Positions 58,687 to 64,000 of a DNA stretch of 64,000 bases are shown here, piece after piece. Under the pieces are notes generated by a model. The model saw only the letters and a program-made list of their open reading frames with translations, did not search any database and was not told the DNA's origin. The DNA is from Berghia stephanieae (lineage: Eukaryota; Mollusca; Gastropoda; Nudibranchia; Aeolidiidae). The stretch's first letter is position 1. Every line of letters begins with the position of its first letter. Location: positions 23,845,520-23,909,519 of the forward strand of contig CM067446.1 in assembly GCA_034508935.3 (NCBI GenBank), given 5' to 3'. Position numbers and translations under genes: made by a program.

Positions 58687-61487
58687 AATTCAGAAAAGTG
58701 AGTGGAGCAGGCACTTATGTTGGTAACAACAAGATATGAAGTGAGTAGAAAAGTGCCAGAAGACAATAGAGAATTAAAAAATTTTTCGCGGCGGTGGTGG
58801 GGTTTGAACCTGCGACCTTATTGGTACGACAACTCCGCCTGGCAGGTGAGAGCGTGGCTCTACCGTGTGAGCTATCCACGAACACAAAAATATTCGTATC
58901 AAACCCAAGTCATTTCTAGATCCCTCTCTCACCCACTTCTGGAGACCGCCGATTCGTTCGCACACCACCATCGCAAAGTTATTTTGACCAGCAGTTAAGC
59001 TTAATAGCCAATATTCTCAACACAAACATATAACATAGAAACGATTGAGACATTGAGTATGCTCCGGTGTATGGGGGGGAATTTTTAATTCAACACTTAT
59101 GTTGGTAACAACAAGATATGAAGTGAGTAGAAAAGTGCCAGAAGACAATAGAGAATAAAAATTTTTCGCGGCGGTGGTGGGGTTTGAACCTGCGACCTTA
59201 TTGGTACGACAACTCCGCGTGGCTCTACCGTGTGAGCTATCCACGAACACAAAAATATTCGTATCAAACCCAAGTCATTTCTATCCCTCTCTCACCCACT
59301 TCTGGAGACCGCCGATTCGTTCGCAACCACCATCGCGAAGTATTATTTTGACCAGCAGTTAAGCTTAATAGCCAATATTCTCAACACAAACATATAACAT
59401 AGAAACGATTGAGACATTGAGTATGCTCCGGTGTATGGGGTGAATTTTTAATTCAGAAAAGTGAGTGGAGCAGGCACTTATGTTGGTAACAACAAGATAT
59501 GAAGTGAGTAGAAAAGTGCCAGAAGACAATAGAGAATAAAAAATTTTCGCGGCGGTGGTGGGGTTTGAACCTGTGACCTTATTGGTACGACAACTCCGTC
59601 TGGCAGGTGAGAGCGTGGCTCTACCGTGTGAGCTATCCACGAACACAAAAATATTCGTATCAAAACCCAAGTCATTTCTAGATCCCTCTCTCACCCACTT
59701 CTGGAGACCGCCGATTCGTTCGCACACCACCATCGCAAAGTTATTTTGACCAGCAGTTAAGCTTAATAGCCAATATTCTCAACACAAACATATAACATAG
59801 AAACGATTGAGACATTGAGTATGCTCCGGTGTATGGGGTGAATTTTTAATTCAACACTTATGTTGGTAACAACAAGATATGAAGTGAGTAGAAAAGTGCC
59901 AGAAGACAATAGAGAATAAAAAATTTTCGCGGCGGTGGTGGGGTTTGAACCTGCGACCTTATTGGTACGACAACTCCGCGTGGCTCTACCGTGTGAGCTA
60001 TCCACGAACACAAAAATATTCGTATCAAACCCAAGTCATTTCTAGATCCTCTAGTCATTTCTAGATCCCTCTCTCACCCACTTCTGGAGACCGCCGATTC
60101 GTTCGCACACCACCATCGCGAAGTTATTTTGACCAGCAGTTAAGCTTAATAGCCAATATTCTCAACACAAACATATAACATAGAAACGATTGAGACATTG
60201 AGTATGCTCCGGTGTATGGGGTGAATTTTTAATTCAGAAAAGTGAGTGGAGCAGGCACTTATGTTGGTAACAACAAGATATGAAGTGAGTAGAAAAGTGC
60301 CAGAAGACAATAGAGAATAAAAAATTTTCGCGGCGGTGGTGGGGTTTGAACCTGTGACCTTATTGGTACGACAACTCCGTCTGGCAGGTGAGAGCGTGGC
60401 TCTACCGTGTGAGCTATCCATGAACACAAAAATATTCGTATCAAACCCAAGTCATTTCTAGATCCCTCTCTCACCCACTTCTGGAGACCGCCGATTCGTT
60501 CGCACACCACCATCGCAAAGTTATTTTGACCAGCAGTTAAGCTTAATAGCCATATTCTCAACACAAACATATAACATAGAAACGATTGAGACATTGAGTA
60601 TGCTCCGGTGTATGGGTGTAATTTTTAATTCAACACTTATGTTGGTAACAACAAGATATGAAGTGAGTAGAAAAGTGCCAGAAGACAATAGAGAATAAAA
60701 AATTTTCGCGGCGGTGGTGGGGTTTGAACCTGCGACCTTATTGGTACGACAACTCCGCGTGGCTCTAACCGTGTGAGCTATCCACGAACACAAAAATATT
60801 CGTATCAAACCCAAGTCATTTCTAGATCCCTCTCTCACCCACTTCTGGAGACCGCCGATTCGTTCGCACACCACCATCGCGAAGTTATTTTGACCAGCAG
60901 TTAAGCTTAATAGCCAATATTCTCAACACAAACATATAACATAGAAACGATTGAGACATTGAGTATGCTCCGGTGTATGGGGTGAATTTTTAATTCAGAA
61001 AAGTGAGTGGAGCAGGCACTTATGTTGGTAACAACAAGACATGAAGTGAGTAGAAAAGTGCCAGAAGACAATAGAGAATAAAAAATTTTCGCGGCGGTGG
61101 TGGGGTTTGAACCTGTGACCTTATTGGTACGACAACTCCGCCTGGCAGGTGAGAGCGTGGCTCTACCGTGTGAGCTATCCACGAACACAAAAATATTCGT
61201 ATCAAACCCAAGTCATTGCTAGATCCCTCTCTCACCCACTTCTGGAGACCGCCGATTCGTTCGCGCACCACCATCGCGAAGTTATTTTGACCAGCAGTTA
61301 AGCTTAATAGCCAATATTCTCAACACAAACATATAACATAGAAACGATTGAGACATTGAGTATGCTCCGGTGTATGGGGTGAATTTTTAATTCAGAAAAG
61401 TGAGTGGAGCAGGCACTTATGTTGGTAACAACAAGATATGAAGTGAGTAGAAAAGTGCCAGAAGACAATAGAGAATAAAAATTTTTT
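58687..61487 (-). repeat. S4 tandem array: tRNA-headed SINE turned satellite
   Basis: Seven full units and a partial eighth, each with a tRNA-like head on the minus strand: GTGGATAGCTCACACGGTAG and the B-box-like AGGTTCAAACCCC. Using TTAAGCTTAATAGCC as a mark (58995, 59359, 59757, 60140, 60537, 60901, 61298), the spacings are 364, 398, 383, 397, 364 and 397 bp. Long units carry AGAAAAGTGAGTGGAGCAGG and CTGGCAGGTGAGAG; short ones lack both. The two types alternate, so the real period is a dimer of about 760 bp. The 383-bp unit has a 19-bp local duplication near 60040-60065. Units are nearly identical. Open frames of 60-127 codons recurring here are repeat artefacts. Confidence 0.93.
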
Positions 61488-61772
61488 GTGTTCGTGGATA
61501 GCTCACACGGAAATGCTATAACGATGAGCTTTCGAGAGGCCTCCCTTGTTCTTGAGAAACTTTTTCTTTTTTTTAAAACTGGTCTGCACGCAGGAAGAAA
61601 ATGATGTCGGGTCGAATTCTCTAATGGTCTGGATGCAGAGGCACATACGTCACAGTTAGTATCCTGGCTTCTGATTGGCTGATACATACGGTGAAAATAG
61701 TCTGTCAGGCTATTATCACCGTACGGTGAAAATAGCCTAAAACACTATTTTCACTGTACGGTGAAAATAGTC
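61488..61772. repeat. Inverted S4 head fragment and resumed palindromic array
   Basis: GTGTTCGTGGATAGCTCACA (61488-61510) is the S4 head in the opposite orientation to the array. An unrelated stretch follows, then three CACCGTACGGTG-type cores at 61685-61772. Confidence 0.85.
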
Positions 61773-62527
61773 AGTCCGAAATTAAATACCAAAATAAAGG
61801 GCATTGAACGCCCTATCATTTGGTACAATTGCCGTTTCCCTCCTTAAATTCATTTGGAAGATATTGTAATGGAAAGATAGCTTAATTTTAGTGGGCAAGA
61901 AAATCAAGCCGTTTATCATCATTCATGAAAAAATTCCCTTAAAACAGAAATAATCATAAAATTCAATCATTTTCCTTTCCAATGATACCATTTTCAACTT
62001 TCAAAACTGCTTCCAGGATACCCTTTGAGCATTCCATAAAATCACACTCATTTCAAGATCTACCAAAGTAACGCCATTTCAGCTTGGACTGCCGTGGTCA
62101 GCGTCGGTCATTGGCTCTTAGCCTTGTGACGTCACAGTGTTTCAGGGGAATCCCCTTTCGTTTTTTCAGTCAGCTGGTGCCCAATTTCAGGCTGATTCCT
62201 ATAGTATTACTTTGAATAACTCTGCTTCTATATAACCTAGAGACAAAATTCAAACGGTTTTATCATTGGGATGGTAAACTGCATCATAGTAAACCAGATT
62301 TTATACTGTCATTTGAAAACTGAATTTTCATTTTTTAACTAAGAAGAGAAACAACTCAAATATTCCTTCAACTAACCCTAAAAGAAAAAAAAAGATAGTA
62401 CCTTTAACTAACCCTAATAGGAAAACAAACACCCTATCACCTTTACTTAGACTTATGACTAACCCTAATATTAAAGCATTACTTTTTAAATGATCTATTA
62501 TCTAGATCTATCTATATTTTACTTTAC
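61773..62527. other. Intergenic, nothing recognised
   Basis: AT-rich. ACTAACCCTAATA-type short repeats occur between 62340 and 62475. Confidence 0.4.
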
Positions 62528-62723
62528 GCTGTGATTATCCCCAGGCCCAGACACATTTGAAACTCCTCTCTTTTAAACAATTATCCACATTCCAGAATAT
62601 GGAATGTTTCTGAATGCACATAGAAATAAGGAAAGTAAATAAAATATCTATAAAAACATAAAATTAACCAACATTAAATCAGTTGTTACTACATATATAC
62701 ACAATTTGCGTCGACTTCGAAGT

Positions 62724-62812
62724 GGGTGTCATGGCCGAATGGTTTAGTCATCTGCCCTGGAAGTTTTACCAGAATCGACGTTGTGGGTTCGAATCCTGGT
62801 TCCGCCACTTAA
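62724..62812 (+). mobile_element. tRNA-like SINE segment in left arm
   Basis: GTCATGGCCGAATGGTTTAG resembles the A box of a Ser/Leu-type tRNA and GTGGGTTCGAATCCTGG holds a perfect B box. A poly-A run follows. It lies within an inverted repeat and its cloverleaf is imperfect, so it is not called as a tRNA gene. Confidence 0.75.
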
Positions 62813-63282
62813 AAAAAAAAAAAAAAAATTCCCGTCTTCTATTTACGGAACGTTGCAAGGGATAAATGTCCCGTCCATCCTCCCCCCCCCCCCACCTCTT
62901 TTTTTGTTTTTGTGCGAGTCTATTCTTTTCTCCTTTTTGTTTGGCCTTTTCTGTTTCTGAGCATGAATTTCTCAAAATTGTTTTTATTTTTTTTTAAATT
63001 ATTGTTTATTTATTTTCTCCTCTATCTGACCATTCGGTCGCTCTCTGAATATTTGTTTGCTTGCTTTTTAATTATTTATTCTTTTTAGACACTTTTTGAG
63101 ATCGGGGTGGGGATGAATATGACAATTTGATAGAAACTAGAAAGGAACCAAGAGAGAGAGAGAGAGTTTAAAAAAAAAAAAAGAGTGGAGGGGGGGGGGG
63201 GGGAAGGATGGATGGGACATTTATCCCTTGCAACTTTCTGTAAAAAGAAGACGGAATTTAAAAAAAAAAAAAAAAAAGGGGC

Positions 63283-63370
63283 GGAACCAGGATTCGAACC
63301 CACAACGTCGATTCTGGTAAAACTATCAGGGCAGATGACTAAACCATTCGGCCATGACACCCACTTTGAA
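63283..63370 (-). mobile_element. tRNA-like SINE segment in right arm
   Basis: Inverted copy of the left-arm segment with only a few differences, again next to an A-run. Confidence 0.75.
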
Positions 63371-63537
63371 GTCGACGCATATTGTGTATATTGTAGTAAC
63401 AACTGATTCAATGTTGGTTAATTTTATGTGTTTATAGATATTTTATTAACTTTCCTTATTTCTATGTGCATTCGGAAACATTCCATATTCTGGAATGTGG
63501 ATAATTGTTTAAAAGAGCGAAGTTTCAAATATGTGTA

Positions 63538-63623
63538 TGGGGATAACGAAATTTTGTTATCCCCAGACAGGTGTCTGGGGATAACAAATTTTCATTATCC
63601 CCAGACAGGTGTCTGGGGATAAT
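63538..63623. repeat. Stacked palindromes built on TTATCCCC/GGGGATAA
   Basis: Two near-perfect 30-base palindromes (TTATCCCCAGACAGG and its complement) at 63556-63585 and 63594-63623. They are preceded by a third arrangement at 63538-63564. These are copies of the foldback terminus joined head to head at one end of the element. Confidence 0.85.
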
Positions 63624-63629
63624 TACAGC

Positions 63630-64000
63630 CTTTACTTTATCAGAGAGGGAAAATTATATAATTATGCTGACGATAATATTAATTACCCTGTCATATGCTC
63701 ATTCAAATTTCGATATGTTTTTAAAAACTATTGAATATGAAAGCGAAATTTATATCAAGTGGTTCGAAATATATTGTATGCAAGCAAACCCAGACAAATT
63801 CCAGGCAATTGCAGTAGGTACAAAAACACACTCAAAGAAACCCACGTTCAAAATTGGAACTAAGTACTACATGTGAAGAAGTTGTAAAATTACTAGGGAT
63901 CGACATAGACTACCAACTAAAATTTGATTTACACATTACAACCATCTGCCGTAAAGCTTCTCAGCAATTAAATGTCTTAAAAAGGCTTGGAAAATACCTT
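63630..64000 (+). mobile_element. LINE reverse transcriptase fragment, continues past the window
   Basis: Starting exactly at the foldback flank, the frame reads LYFIREGKLYNYADDN with the catalytic YADD at 63663-63674. Shifted frames then give ANPDKFQAIAVGTKTHSKKP and EEVVKLLGIDIDYQLKFDLH, ending in SQQLNVLKRLGKYL at the edge. This is a jockey/CR1-superfamily type RT. At least two frame changes occur. The expected upstream RT sequence is not visible on the other side of the foldback element. Confidence 0.85.

Larger units (their letters stand above)
62528..63629. mobile_element. Foldback DNA element with a tRNA-like SINE in each arm, 1.1 kb
   Basis: Ends GCTGTGATTATCCCC on the left and, complemented, GCTGTAATTATCCCC on the right. 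CTTTAC stands on both sides (62522-62527 and 63630-63635), a possible 6-bp target duplication. Long arms of about 370 bp (62535-62904 and 63171-63546) are inverted copies. They include CCACATTCCAGAATATGG, CAGTTGTTACTAC, the tRNA-like segment, an A-run, GGGATAAATGTCCC and a C/G run. The centre (62905-63170) is T/A-rich without coding capacity. Confidence 0.85.

Noticed and set aside
58687-61487. CRISPR-like regular array
   Set aside because: Units of 364-398 bp are repeated throughout with no unique spacers, and the sequence is eukaryotic.
58774-61687. Repeated frames of 60-127 codons with similar peptides
   Set aside because: They recur because the DNA is a tandem SINE-derived repeat. They start and stop differently in each unit and cross the tRNA-like head.
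62724-62812. Functional tRNA-Ser or tRNA-Leu gene
   Set aside because: The boxes are good but the arms do not fold properly, a poly-A run follows, and an inverted copy lies at 63283-63370. It is a SINE segment.

Overview
The window looks like intergenic and intronic DNA from an animal with a repeat-rich genome, probably a marine invertebrate. I cannot name the species from sequence alone. The evidence is spliced exons with GT/AG borders, several LINE clades (L2/CR1-like, CR1, Rex1-like, Nimb/I-like, RTE-like), tRNA-headed SINEs, TA-target and Mutator-like DNA transposons, and very long microsatellites. There is no bacterial-style gene organisation.

The only host gene I can support is the 3' part of a peroxiredoxin-like 2A gene (PRXL2A, formerly FAM213A) on the + strand. 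Its three exons lie at 9243-9377, 17871-18006 and 26044-26186, the last with the stop codon. They are separated by two introns of about 8 kb. The 5' exons, including the one expected to carry the CxxC redox motif, were not found and probably lie upstream of the window.

Layout. 1-9.2 kb: a G-free minisatellite, an L2/CR1-like LINE, a single copy of family S4, a Rex1-like LINE and ATT microsatellites. 9.2-26.2 kb: the PRXL2A exons, with introns full of a CTT array, a Nimb-like LINE, a TA-flanked DNA element, S1 copies and three more G-free arrays. 27-35 kb: more S1 copies, a CR1 LINE joined to an RTE-like LINE, and a long-armed inverted-repeat element (32400-34775). 35.6-37.7 kb: a pogo-like element sitting in a (TA)n tract, with a second DNA element carrying an ORF nested inside it. 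39.4-42.5 kb: a third inverted-repeat structure with SINEs and short 'D' repeats. 43584-56002: a 12.4-kb candidate Mutator-like element with terminal inverted repeats, a perfect 9-bp target duplication, and degraded spliced transposase exons. 57.5-61.8 kb: a palindromic CACCGTACGGTG minisatellite surrounding a tandem array of a tRNA-headed SINE organised as a dimeric higher-order repeat. 62.5-63.6 kb: a foldback element with a tRNA-like SINE in each arm, next to the RT domain of another LINE that runs off the window.

Family names used here: S1 = about 530-bp SINE-like family, 8 copies, all on the + strand; S2 = about 340-bp family, 3 copies; S3 = tRNA-headed SINE, 4 copies; S4 = tRNA-headed repeat, one dispersed copy plus the 58.7-61.5 kb array; C = inverted-repeat family; D = short dispersed repeat of about 190-240 bp. 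The strongest candidates for something undescribed are the S4 satellite embedded in the CACCGTACGGTG array, the 12.4-kb Mutator-like element, and the S1-LINE tail sharing that suggests which LINE mobilises S1.
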